From Cryptomeria japonica (Eukaryota; Streptophyta; Pinopsida; Cupressales; Cupressaceae), in the NCBI RefSeq assembly GCF_030272615.1, contig NC_081411.1, forward strand, positions 216,950,154-217,014,153: 64,000 nucleotides of DNA, read 5' to 3'. The translations under genes were made by a program, and so were the position numbers. The notes under the pieces were generated by a model, which saw only the letters and a program-made list of their open reading frames with translations, did no database searches and had not been told where the DNA came from. Position 1 is the first letter of the stretch. Each line of letters begins with the position of its first letter. Positions 21,837-32,522 of the stretch are shown here, piece by piece.

Positions 21837-22196
21837 TCATTTGTAGGGTAGTAGCTTGTCATCCTTTGTCTGATAGTCGTTGTTGATTTGATGGACGACC
21901 AGTTGTGAGTCTCCATAGACTTTTAACTCTGTGATTTTCTATTCTACGGTCATTTTAATGCCTATGACCAGTGCCTCATATTCAGCCACATTATTTGTCC
22001 ATGGAAACATAAGCCTATATGATCTTGGTATAGTGTGTCCTTCAGGAGTGATGAACAGAATGCCAGCACCGGAACCATGTTGTGTATAGGATCCGTCAAA
22101 GTATAGGGTCCATTGTTTGGTAGAAAGAGCAAGAACGTCCCTGTCCGGAAATTCAATCTCCATGGTGTGTTTGCCGGGGAGTGGTGCTTCAGCCAG
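21837..22196 (-). pseudogene. Tat second (archaeal-type) RNase H
   Basis: WTLYFDGSYTQHGSGAGILF, NNVAEYEALVIGIKM and VYGDSQLVVHQI give the D, E, D set (first Asp codon at 22095-22097). They match plant-type/archaeal RNase H, the second copy that defines the Tat lineage. TAG 21939 and TGA 21837 interrupt it; the tail (LNNKAADAMATIASL) runs on into the next segment. Confidence 0.85.
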
Positions 22197-22595
22197 CTAA
22201 TCTGCAATTGCTTGTCCCTTGATGGCTCGTCTTTCTGTGTATTGGATGTCAAATTCACTGAGAATCATGACCCATTTAGCCAATCGGCCTGTAAGAGCTG
22301 CCTTGCTGAGTAGATATTTGAGAGGATCAATTTTTGCGACTAGCTTGATGGTATGTGCTAGCATATAATGTCGGAACTTCTGAGATGCGAAGACCATTGT
22401 TAGACAAGCCTTTTCAATGAATGTATAGTTGAGTTCATAGCCATTCAATGTCCTACTGATGTAATATATGGCGTGTTCCTTTCCTTGTTGATCTTCTTGT
22501 GCCAATAGTGCCCCCAGTGATATATCTGTTGTTGAGATATATAAGATAAGAGGCTTTCCTGTGACTGGTGGGACTAGAACTGAAAAATTCATCAA
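22197..22595 (-). pseudogene. Tat first RNase H (degenerate, connection-like)
   Basis: The frame reads KPLILYISTTDISLGALLAQ, then SRTLNGYELNYTFIEKACL and RLAKWVMILSEFDIQY. This is the RT-linked RNase H of Ty3 elements. The first catalytic position reads ST-TD rather than the usual DAS, as in other Tat elements where this domain is degenerate. It ends at TAG 22197 within AIAD-LAEAP. Confidence 0.8.
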
Positions 22596-22598
22596 GTA

Positions 22599-23777
22599 CT
22601 ATTTGATTTGGTAAAAAGATTCTGCACACTTGGCCTCCCATTTGAAGGGTACATTTTTGTGTAGTAAATGGTTAAATGGTAGACTTTTATCTGCTAGCTG
22701 AGCAATGAATCGCCTAATTGATTGAAGTCGGCCTTGTAGAGATCTGAGTTGACTGATATTCTTTGGTGGTGGCATGTCCATAATGGCTTGTACCTTTGCT
22801 GGATCTACCTCAATACCTTTAGCTGAGATAATGTAGCCTAGTAACTTGCTTGATGTAACCCCGAAGACACACTTCTTAGGGTTGAGCCTGACTTGGAATT
22901 TCTCCAATCGATCAAAGATCTTTGTTAGGATGTCGAGATGTTCAGCTCTAGTGAAGGATTTAGCTAGTAAATCATCCACATAGTCTTCCATAAATGTGTG
23001 CATCATGTCATGGAATATTGTGGTCATTGCTCTTTGATAAGTGGCCCCTACATTCTTTAAGCCAAAAGGCATAACATTTCAACAGTACGTTCCCCAAGGA
23101 CAGGTGAATGTTGTTTTATCTTGATCTTCAGGAGCTATTTTGATTTGATTATAGCCTGAGAAACCATCCATTAGTGAGAGCATTGCGTGGCCTGCTGTAA
23201 GATCCACAATTATGTCGATACTTGGCAGAGGAAAGTCATCCTTTGGACAAGCTTTGTTGACGTCTCTGAAGTCAGTGCATATTTTGATACTACCATCTAG
23301 TTTTGATACTGGAACGATGTTGGAAATCCATTCTGCATAGTCAATGGGTCAGATGAATCCAATGTCTAATAGTTTCTTTAGTTCAGTTTTGACCATGAGT
23401 GCCACCTGTGGATTCATCTTTCGTAGCTTTTGCTTGATTGGCTTAACTCCTGTAGAAATGGACAAGTGATGCATGATTAAGTGTGGATCTACTCCAGGCA
23501 TATCAGCATATGACCAAGCAAAGTTGATTTGCTGTCCTTTAAAGAAGATGATGAATGCCAATCTTTCTTCCTCTGTCAGAGATTCTGCAAGGTGTATGTT
23601 TCTGGTTGCTTCTGTGGTACCAATGTTGATTGATTGAGTGGGCTCAATCAAAATGGGTGATCGCTCATGAAAGTGTTCAGGAAGAGTGTCAAGTCTCCCA
23701 TCGTTAGGTGCCTTAAAAAGGTTTTCACCCTCAGATGCATCCTTTATTTTTACTTTTTTGTGATCTAGAGCTGCCAT
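22599..23777 (-). pseudogene. Tat reverse transcriptase
   Basis: LLDIGFI precedes a TGA (23349) where related elements have Arg, followed by YAEWISNIVPV. Then come the fingers and palm with KACPKDDFPLP and PFGLKNVGATYQRAM, and the catalytic box EDYVDDLL with YVDD at 22971-22982, intact. A further TGA at 23079 lies three codons before MPFGLKN. The segment ends in the thumb/connection at TAG 22599. Confidence 0.9.
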
Positions 23778-23849
23778 TGACTGGTTTTCAGCATCAAATC
23801 CTTTATTTAGTTCATTTTTGCAACTGAGAGACTTGGCACTCCCTGGTTT

Positions 23850-25133
23850 CTAGACATCGTTACTTTGTTCACTGGTAGAGCCTGTTTCTGGATTTACGGT
23901 ACATAGGTAATGGATAATAGATTCATCATCTCGAAAAATTGGTATATCATGGATTTCAGGTTCATCCCAGTCGATGAGGTCAGGAAAGACAAGCGGTAAG
24001 GAATCGTTGGGTGGATCAAGTTCAGCTACTGTGAGTGTTAGGACAGAGTTTGCATCGTGATTGGCCTTGGTTTTAAAGAAGTCCAGGATTTTGTCGAGGT
24101 CCTTGATGGTATTATCTTCCACATAGACTTGTTCATAATGTTTTTGTTCTCTTTCCTTGGTGTCATAGATATTTTGTGGTCCAAATTCAAGAGGTCTATC
24201 TTCTGCATTATGTTCTTCTTGAGAAAGGGATATAGAATCAGTATCATCAGGGATATCTGTAGTAGCATTGGAGTAGGTACCCCATTCATATTCATTGGAA
24301 TCGGTCTCATAGGCATCGTCCCAGATTCTATCGGTGTTGCAAACAGGTATGTTGTATGGTGAAAACAAATCTTTGATGATGGATACCATTTTGATAGTTT
24401 TTGTTGATTCTGTATCAGATCCATCTTCTACTTGCTGGATTTGTTCATAAACTGTACTTCCTCGGGGAGGAATAACGATATCTGGAGATGACATGATTTG
24501 TTTTTGAGACATTGGTGTTTGAATATGAGCTACTGCTACAAATAGGGCCTTCCTATGACTTAGAAGCTTTCCCTGATGTAACCTCTGATCTTGACGTTCC
24601 CGTGCCTTACGGATTGTTTCTACTGATGCAAAGAGTGCTTCCTGCCAGGATTCTTCTTTGTACTTCTTCTCCACCTTCCATTGAGCTTTTGTAGTTGTAT
24701 GTGGCGGCCTTTTCAATAGGAATGTGAGTTTAGAACCCAATCCTTCTTTGTTTCTACTAGGTTGTGAAGGAAGATCTATAGGTTCAGTGACTCCTTCTTT
24801 GTGTTTCCCAATAGGTCCTTTACCACCATATCCCATTTGCTTCATGATTAAGTAGCCTTTTCCATACAGGTGTGTTGGTAAAACAATGTCCAGAGCTGCT
24901 GCTCTATGATCTTCTTCCTCATCTTTGTATAACCAGCTAAGAACATCTTTGTCTTCTGATTCATGTGCGAGAGTACCCAATTGGATGAAGGTACTATCAA
25001 ATTTAGTGATGGGCTGAGTAGCTAGATGTGTTGATGTAGTAGGCAATCCATGAGATGTAGGTGATGTTGGCAATTTGGCCAAACATAATGGTTCCAAAGA
25101 GTATTCTCCCATGCCCTGGTCTTTGATTTGCAT
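23850..25133 (-). pseudogene. Tat protease-RT spacer with G-patch-like motif
   Basis: This 427-codon segment follows the protease. At 24777-24863 it reads GYLIMKQMGYGGKGPIGK then HKEGVTEPI, which fits the glycine-rich G-patch pattern (aromatic/hydrophobic, MG[WY], spaced Gly, terminal PI). G-patch motifs adjoin protease in betaretroviruses and are found in RNA-binding proteins. The remainder is acidic and probably unstructured. It ends at TAG 23850-23852. Confidence 0.65.
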
Positions 25134-25199
25134 CTTATGTTTGAAGTCTCCCCATAAGGAGTTTGATTGTGCTGTTGGTGGATCTGATGTTGAAGATCG

Positions 25200-26576
25200 C
25201 TACTTTTCTCTATTATGAGGAACCAAACTGTCTTGGGTTGCCCCCATTGCGTTGCAATGTTGAAATGGATTGTGATCAGCTGAGATGGATATTTCTTGTC
25301 CATCATAAGGAAACTTTACACACTGATGATATGTGGAAGGTACTGCTTGCATTTCATGTATCCAGGGTCGTCCTAACAAGATATTGTAGGTTAGATCAAT
25401 ATCTAAGACCTGACATATAGTATCCTTTTGTACTGGTCCTACTTGAATAGGTAATATCACTGTGCCTTTAGAGGACCTTTCCTCATCATCATATGCTTTT
25501 ATGGTAATCTTTTTGCAAGGATCAATAGATTCTTCTGAGAAGCCTAATGCATGGATAAGCTTTAAAGTACATATATTAAGTCTGGCTCCTCCATCTATTA
25601 AGACTCTTTTTACTCGGTGTTTGCAAACAATGACTTCAATATGGAGAGGAGTATTATGCGGATGACTCAAGGAAATATTATCATGCTCTGAGAAGGTGAG
25701 GTTATGAGGTCCTGTCATATGGGCGACCATGGCTTGAAATCTGTCTGTATCCAGATTTTGAGGTACATTTGTTTCCAATAGCGCTTGCTCCAATATGTCT
25801 TTGTGTTTTGGTGATAGTTTCAATAATTCTAGGATAGATATCTGAGCTGGAGTCTTGCATAGTTGGCTAACCAAGTCATATTGGATTTTTGGTGTGGTAG
25901 TTGTAGGTGCAGTATGTCCCTTCAAGACATATTTTTGAGTTCGGGTTGTTACATTGACAGATTCATGATCATGCCGATCTCGAATGGTGATGACATTGAC
26001 TTGATGATCTTCAGCTGATATGTGGTTAATGGTGTTGTTGTAGATGTGATTAATATGAGCTCCGCGTGTATCATCTGAAGTTGATGCTCCATCTTTGTTG
26101 TAATTTGGGAGAGGATTTTTTAAGGCTCCGTGATCACCATTTGTCTTAAGACCATCCACCGTTAAGTCACCTCGATCAATCATGTCCTGTACGATGTGCT
26201 TCAATCTCATGCACTCGTTTGTTCTATGACCCTTATTGCGATGGAAATCACAATAGTGTGAATCATTCCACCAAGGTGGTTTGATCGGGGGTTCATAGTT
26301 GCTGATTGGAGGCAAAGAAAGAATCTTGTTTGCCAAAAGTTCTCTGAATGCGGATTCTAATGATTGCCCCAGTGGTGTAAAGATACGCTTTTGGAAATTG
26401 TTCGTGTTGTTGCGTGAATTGTTGTTAGGTCCTGGATTCATGTTTTTGCTTTGAGTATCGTTGGTGTTGTTTGTGTTGAGTTGTCCTTGATCGATGTTTG
26501 GTGCATATGTGTTAGCACTGGGAGTAGCATTTTTAGGATTTTTCGTATTTTGAGGATTTTCGGATAATGCAAGCAC
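25200..26576 (-). pseudogene. Tat nucleocapsid motif and aspartic protease
   Basis: An Asn/Thr-rich linker leads to YCDFHRNKGHRTNECMRLK (26211-26252), the short Cys/His motif usual in Tat gag. The aspartic protease follows: VLIDGGARLNICTL with the active Asp at about 25595, and ILLGRPWIH near 25365. The frame ends at TAG 25200-25202. Protease would cut the polyprotein; the core motifs are intact in this segment. Confidence 0.85.
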
Positions 26577-26639
26577 TGGTTGCTTAGATTTGGGATCATA
26601 TGATTCATTGTTGCCTTCATTTTTGTTTCGAGTCCAAAA

Positions 26640-27932
26640 TCAAGATTTGTCAAGATTGGTGTTGTTCTGGTTATTGTAGTTTGATGAGTTTGTTCCTTCC
26701 TTGTAGAATTTGAGTGTTCCCTTTTTGACACATGCTTCTTCTACTTGAATGCCATTTTCAGTCAATTTAGTGAAAGATGGTATGCATTGAAGTTTTAGTT
26801 TATAACTCATTTCGCCATTCAAGTTATCGATGAAGATTTCCATTTTTTCCTTTTCAGGAATATCTCGAGGATATCGTGATACCATGCATCGCCAGCGTTG
26901 AAGGAACACCATGAATGTTTCGTTGTTCTTTTGTTTGGTGTTGCAAACATCTAGCATGGTTATGGCATGTTGGATGTTGTAGGAATAGTGGGTTATGAAT
27001 TTGTTAACCAATTCATCAAATGATCTGACAGGTGGCGAAATTTTGGATAACCATTCCATGGTTTGCCCTCCCAAGCTTCTGGGGAATAACCTCATCAAAT
27101 AGGTGTCATCATGAGCAAATTCAAGGCTTAGTGTGCAAAATTCTCAAACATGATCTCGGGGATCACTTTTCCCATCATATTTATCAAATTTGGGAACGTC
27201 TGAGTTTGGAGGAAAAGGCACCATGTTCAATCTTCTATCAAATGGATAAGAACAAATTTCGTTTAAAGAGTACCGTACTGTTGTCCCTTGTTGCATATCC
27301 TGTATTTGCCTTTGCAACATTTGCATTTGTTGAGTAAGAGCAACTAAAGGCACATTATCTTGTCGAGGGAAGAGTTCTTCTCTCGTATTTGTTCTTAACT
27401 GAAAAGGTGTGGTAAATGGTATATTTTGCTCTGGTGCTTCTAGCTCAAGTATACGCATTTCCGGTATGCATTGTTCTGGAATGTGCTGCTCTAGAATATG
27501 TTGCTCAAGTATGTGAGTTTCTTCTTCTCTTTGTTGTTCTTGATATGCATATTGTCGAGACCTAGTTTGAAAAATGTTTGCGTCAAAATCTTCAAGAAGT
27601 TTAACGCCTTTACTTGTGAGCATGAGCAGATATTTTTCCTTGTCATTTTCCATGAGCTTTTCTACAAGTTTTTGGAATGAAGGGTTTTCCTGACATTCCC
27701 GAAGAAGTGCTTCAGTAATTTCAGGTTCTTCTAAGGGTGGAACCTCAAAAGGATTTGATAATCTTTGATTCATACTTGATTCTGCGTGTGTCTCGCTTTG
27801 TTTGTCTCGTTGAGAGCGAGTAACAGGCATTTTAGTAGAAACTTTCAGTGATGAAAGGGACAAAAGCCTTGTTGATGTGTTGCTCGGGGGTTGGTGGTTA
27901 TGGCCGAGATGTGTTATATGTGATGCACTCAT
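26640..27932 (-). pseudogene. Tat gag region
   Basis: The retrotransposon gag core includes MRLFPRSLGGQTMEWL and FMVFLQRWRCMVSRYP (about 27100-26860), as in Ty3 capsid proteins. Upstream is a Gln/Glu-rich segment with repeated EQHI(L/P) units (about 27450-27520). One TGA (27144) cuts the core and another (26640) separates it from the nucleocapsid/protease frame. Confidence 0.85.
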
Positions 27933-28687
27933 CGGGCAAGAATGCTGGATTGATCTTTCCGTCGCGGTTTATTGTTTGATTAAAAGCGGACTTTTGACAG
28001 TATGCTCTTGTTTTCAAAGGTTCTTTGTCAAATTCGTTAGATTTATTTTGGATATACTGTTTGACGTGACGAAGGAATACCCGATGAGATTTGAAGAGTT
28101 GACAATTGATGTATAAAAACTTATTTCTCTTGATGAATTTGGAGAAACTAGGTTGTTGTTTCTTCAACATGATGTTACGATAGAGGTTCTTTCTTCTCAG
28201 AATAAGGGGATTAGTCATGCATGAGTGATCAATGGTTTCCTTTGATTTGTTTGGATTCAATTGATTCTTGTTTTTGAAAATTTCAAATTTTACTCTATCA
28301 AAGTGAAGGCTTTTAGATGGCCCTTCACGACAAAGCGTGTCAAATGGTATGGATAAAAGCTTCCCGATCTGGAAACTTGATTTGACAATTTGAAAATTCT
28401 AAACAAGTGTTGTGAGATAAAAATCCGTAGGATAGTAAAGGATTCTGTTGATACTGATGATGAGATTTCCGGATTATGATAGGAGAGATGTCCTCTATTG
28501 CGTGATTCGTTTAGGATTCTGACAACATTCGTTTTGACACAAATTTTACTTGAGAAATAGTTTTAATGGTTTGCTTGCCACTCTGTTGTGATGAAAAATG
28601 ATTTTGATGAAAAATGCTTCTAAAAATGTTTTTGAAAATTTTAAAAAATTTCTCGGTTTTGCTCTCTGTTTTTCTGTTTTGGGTCAC
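27933..28687 (-). other. Gag-proximal leader of the Tat element
   Basis: Non-coding sequence between the second phased array and gag. No ORF with recognisable features was found. Confidence 0.4.
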
Positions 28688-29039
28688 GCGCTAGAACAGA
28701 GTCTATATGCGCTACTGAAATTACCTAATGCGCTAAAAAAATAACCACACGTGCTAGGCTGCCCCCAGACACGTGCTAAAGTTTTTGGACTGCTAAAATT
28801 AGTTTTCCAACTGTTGAAAAATCTATGCGTTATCCTGCTTTTGTCACGCGCTAACTGTTTGACTTTATGCGCTAATGTTTGGTTTCCACGCGCTAGACTA
28901 TTTTTTGGATGCGCTAAAGGATGTTACACTGTTTTGTCGTATGATGAAAACGCTACTGTTTCAATCCAACGCACTAATTTGAGGTTTGGATGCGCTGACA
29001 GAAGTTCTCTACGCTCTAAGAAGTTGCTCTCATGCACTA
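28688..29039 (-). repeat. 21-bp phased GCGCTA array, leader block 2
   Basis: On the + strand the core GCGCTA (sense on minus: TAGCGC) starts at 28688, 28709, 28730, 28751, 28773, then 28827, 28848, 28869, 28890, 28911, then 28950, 28971, 28992, 29013 and 29034. Eleven intervals are exactly 21 bp and spacers are unrelated. The core is usually preceded by AT or CAC. Confidence 0.88.
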
Positions 29040-30240
29040 ATCTGCCCTGATTTTTCCTTTGATCTAGTTTTTGTGAATTTTGAAATTTTGCTGTGAAATT
29101 TTTAGGTGTGATGGATGATTTTCTGAGGTAATAAATGCAAACACAGCACAAAAGGTACAACCATTTTTCCTAATCTAACAAAAAGTGTATGTTCTGCGAG
29201 GATGTGTTCAAATCCCCAATGTTTAACAGGTTTTGATACAAGTAATACACTTCAGAAAGACTCTTTAGTCAAGGGTCATAAATAACATTATAGCCCACTA
29301 GTCTCGATACTCCGTCAGCTCAAACAGTCGTGTCACCCCCTAGAGGGCGCCCGTTTTTTTGCCTTTTGCTAGAAATTAACTCAAAGTGAATCGCTTCACA
29401 GTTGAGTAGTTATCTTGGGAGATATATGGTGAGTAATCTTGGGGGCGAATTCTTCCCCACCCTTGCACTATGATGTTATAAATGTCTGGTTACTGACTCA
29501 GTTCAAAGCTTCTATTTCTATGGTTCGTAATCAGGCTTCCCGTTTGGCCATCAGTGATAAACTCCCTCAGGAGGCTTCCCAACCTTTAGAACAAAGGCTT
29601 TACGTATCTCAAGGATACTGGGGGAAGGCTAATCACTGCGTGCAACCGTTGAAAAGGACTTTCATCACTTTCCACATTTGATTATAGTGGGTTGGAATTC
29701 TTGGCGTCAAATTCGTTCCCCACTTAGGTCGTTCCCTTCACACCAGCCATAAATGGCTTTAAGAGTTGATTCTAACTCCTCGAGAAGGCAGGCCTGCTAA
29801 AGGATGTAAATGCTTGAAATAATGAAAGCTGTAAGAGTGGTCTAGATTTTTGATCACCCAGTTAAGGGGAGAGCATATTCCTTCCACTTTCGAGACAAAG
29901 CAATCAAATTGTTTAATTTTTAGCCTTTCAATTCAGTGATGTACTAAAATCTATGTGGAGATGTTGCTCCACAAAAACATGGTGTTTATTTTACTTTTTT
30001 AAAGCAGTGATTTTCTGATCTTATGAAAAGGAATTTTGGTCAACAAAGCAAAATTTTTGATTTTGCGGTCAACAAAAGAAATCATTTTAAAATAAAATTT
30101 CCTGCTCCACCTGCAAGAAACTATTAGAATCCTGCAAAATTGTCACTCCACTAGTTAGAAAATCGGGATTTCGGTGGACTTCTATAAGTCTAGATTTTAT
30201 TTTGGTTACAATTGTAATTTTCTTGTTCGCTGTCTGTGAT
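29040..30240 (-). other. Non-array part of the Tat leader
   Basis: About 1.2 kb without the GCGCTA core separates the two arrays. It holds no clear ORF. At 29340-29352 is GAGGGCGCCCG, a short palindrome that resembles part of a primer-binding site. It could be an inserted segment or the original leader between two array expansions. Confidence 0.4.
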
Positions 30241-30647
30241 GCGCTACAGAAAAGACTGTACGTGCTAAAATAAAACCGTTATGCACTAAAACAACACCTT
30301 AATGCATTGTACTGCGTTCCAAATGTGCTATTCTATGTGTTTGAAGCACTGTTCTGTTTTGTTTTGTTTTTTCTCTCTCCCGCGCTGAGACCTGCAGGAA
30401 AGTGAGTAATTTGATGCGCTAACTTTTTAACTTCATGCCCTGGATGATGGTCTACAAGCGCTGAAATATGGACTGGATGCGCTAATCTGTTAGCTTGATG
30501 CGCTACTCTGTTTTGTTTCCACGCTAAGGCTTACAAAAAAAACTTAATGGAGGTCACGCGCCAATGTTTGAACTGCACGCGCTAGATGATGGTCTCCACG
30601 CGCTGAATAGTGGATTGGATGCGCTAAACAGTGAACTGAAAGCGCTA
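30241..30647 (-). repeat. 21-bp phased GCGCTA array, leader block 1
   Basis: Eighteen cores start at 30241, 30262, 30283, 30304, 30325, 30346, 30382, 30416, 30437, 30458, 30479, 30500, 30521, 30558, 30579, 30600, 30621 and 30642. Fourteen of 17 intervals are exactly 21 bp; the others are 36, 34 and 37. Cores are GCGCTA, GTGCTA, GCACTA, GCGCTG and similar. The array starts about 70 nt after the primer-binding site in element sense. Confidence 0.9.
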
Positions 30648-30716
30648 CTTCATTTTTCCCGCGTGCCTGCAAAAGTGGTTAGTTTCAAAAACCGATTTGT
30701 TATTTGGGGTCGGGCA

Positions 30717-30731
30717 CCACGGTGGGCGCCA
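30717..30731 (-). promoter_or_regulatory. Primer-binding site, tRNA-Lys type
   Basis: On the minus strand TGGCGCCCACCGTGG lies 4 nt (TTTC) inside the 5' LTR. It is complementary to the 3' end of plant cytosolic tRNA-Lys(CUU) as I recall it (CCACGGTGGGCGCCA); pairing continues imperfectly beyond 15 nt. Confidence 0.7.
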
Positions 30732-30735
30732 GAAA

Positions 30736-32214
30736 TGTATGCGGGAAAAGTGGGTTGATAAAACTTAATATGTAAAAATATTGCTAGAAACTTGTCCACA
30801 CACACACACACAGGACTTCTTGATGCAAGCTATGGAGTAATAACATATTACTCAGCTTCCCAAGGTGGGTCCCATGGTTCTCTATCTCACAATGTCCCTC
30901 AAACCAATGTTTTACTCTCAGATCACTGAGCAAAATGGTTCAGGGATGGCAAATGCAAGAACGAGGGATGCTCTGATAGATTTTTAGAATGAAATGCGTT
31001 ATAAGCTATGTATGATTTTAAAATGCAATAAACTAAATGATAAGATGACAAGATTAGTATGAATACTATCCTAGCATACTATGTTTAGTCTATGATTGAA
31101 CTAAAATGATAAAGAAATTATTCTAAACATGCATATTTAATCTAATTCCTGATTTAAAAGAGGCTAAATGATGAGCATGTATGAAATGAGAAAGCTTGAA
31201 TGTATTTGAGCATAAGTGTGATGCTACAAATTTGAAGGATGATTGTTATGGAGGAATGAGAGCTCTATTTATAGCAAGAATAGGGAAATGGATGGTCAAG
31301 ATTGAATGGTTTAATCAAGGGTTGAGTTTGAAAGTTGGGGATCCATGTTTGTAATTGGCACCAATGAAATGGTGACAAGTGTCAACATAGGGTTGGATTG
31401 AGAGAAGGGGTTGGAGACATTGAATGCCTGAGAAGACCTCATGGTTATCTAGAGGCTAAGGGTCAAGTCTAAATTAAGATTACCCACTGGATTAAGAGTT
31501 AATCCAAGGATAAACCTTTGTGCAAATGTTTAAGAGATAATCATGGTCAAAGCATTAAAGGCCTGATGAGACCCTTGGGTTGGATGAAGGTTGAGTCAAA
31601 ACAAATGTTTTAACCATGTAGGAGGGTTTGAGTTAACCATTAATGGTTATTGGAGACTTTGGGGATTAAGTGGTTGAAGTTTGAAAGCCTTCAATGGTTA
31701 TCAAAGACTTTGAGGATTTTAGTGGTTGAAGGTTGAAAGCCTTTAATGGTTATCAAAGACTTTGAGGTTTTGAGAAGTGACTTCCCTTTGCTTAGGGATG
31801 TGACAAAGTTTAGAGGAGGGGTTAGGTTAATTAGAAGCGATTAGAAGATTCTAGAAGGGATTAGAAAGGGGTTTAGGATTTTGCAAGTGGATGGAGGGAT
31901 AATAAGATTTAATTGAAATAAAGTAATTTAATTCAATTTAGTTGCAATTTGGGGAAATTAAATAAATTAGATTTATTCAATTTAGGATAACTATTTAATT
32001 AAATTTGAATTTAATTAAAAGTGGATAGGGGGGATTTAATTGAATAAAATGATTTATTCATTAAATGGGTATAGTGAATTTAATTTAAATAAATTGAGTA
32101 ATTTACTTAATTAAATAGAGGAATGTGGGTTATTTAATTAAATTGGATTTAATTAAATACAGAAATGAACATAAAATATTCATTTAGGAATATGGTCATT
32201 TTTATACGTCTACA
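30736..32214 (-). repeat. 5' LTR of the Tat element (right in window)
   Basis: Starts TGTATGCGGG and ends GTCTACA, followed by the GTATT duplication at 32215-32219. It is 1,479 bp and 17 substitutions from the partner by eye. It would carry the promoter for the leftward gag-pol transcript. Confidence 0.95.
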
Positions 32215-32219
32215 GTATT
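32215..32219. repeat. Target-site duplication GTATT (right)
   Basis: Identical to 13966-13970; confirms the insertion boundaries. Confidence 0.95.
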
Positions 32220-32522
32220 AAAATAGTAAAATAAGCATTACAAAGTTGTTCAGATACAGATTCTATACCAATACATATTACACCATTCCTCCTCCCCTAT
32301 CATCTAGTCACCATGTTAACCTAATAAACCAACATACAATCTACTAATCATGTCCTCTAACATCCAATATGAAAAACAAATGACAAAATGGCCATTCTCC
32401 TTAGTCCTAAAGCATACATTTTGACATAAAAGAAATATGTAATCTTTATTGTTTAGTTGAATGTCGTTCACTCATACCTTTGTTGAGCCAATAGTCTTCT
32501 TTCTTGAAGTATGGCTTCATTT

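Larger units (their letters stand above)
20361..27932 (-). pseudogene. Tat gag-pol polyprotein frame, 11 in-frame stops
   Basis: All segments from 27932 down to 20361 share one reading frame (about 2,520 codons) with no frameshift. It is cut by TGA at 27144, 26640, 23349, 23079, 21837 and 21018, and by TAG at 25200, 23850, 22599, 22197 and 21939 (lowest coordinate given). The likely start is the Met at about 27829 (MPVTRSQRDK), after a poorly conserved upstream extension. Order is gag, zinc-knuckle-like motif, protease, G-patch, RT, RNase H, second RNase H, integrase. Every stop is TGA or TAG and can come from CGA or CAG; none is TAA. No chromodomain follows integrase, as expected for Tat. 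Confidence 0.92.
13971..32214 (-). mobile_element. Complete 18.2-kb Tat-lineage Ty3/Gypsy retrotransposon
   Basis: The element is bounded by LTRs of 1,477 and 1,479 bp, flanked by a 5-bp duplication GTATT, with gag-pol on the minus strand. In sense order it has LTR (30736-32214), tRNA-Lys-like primer site, a 2.9-kb leader with two 21-bp phased arrays, gag, protease, G-patch, RT, two RNase H domains, integrase without chromodomain, then an opposite-strand PMD gene, polypurine tract and LTR. Two RNase H domains and an antisense extra ORF between pol and the 3' LTR are known traits of the Tat lineage. By eye the LTRs differ at 17 positions (13 transitions) plus one CA unit, about 1.15%, so insertion is recent for such DNA. 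It is not autonomous as it stands: gag-pol has 11 in-frame stops and integrase lacks its catalytic Glu. Confidence 0.95.

Noticed and set aside
24038-24424. Second-frame ORF inside the Tat protease-RT spacer
   Set aside because: Shadow frame of the G-patch/acidic spacer; all domain motifs fall in the main frame.
28688-30647. CRISPR-like array
   Set aside because: The regular spacing looks CRISPR-like, but only six bases are repeated, there is no constant long repeat and no cas gene, and the DNA is clearly plant.
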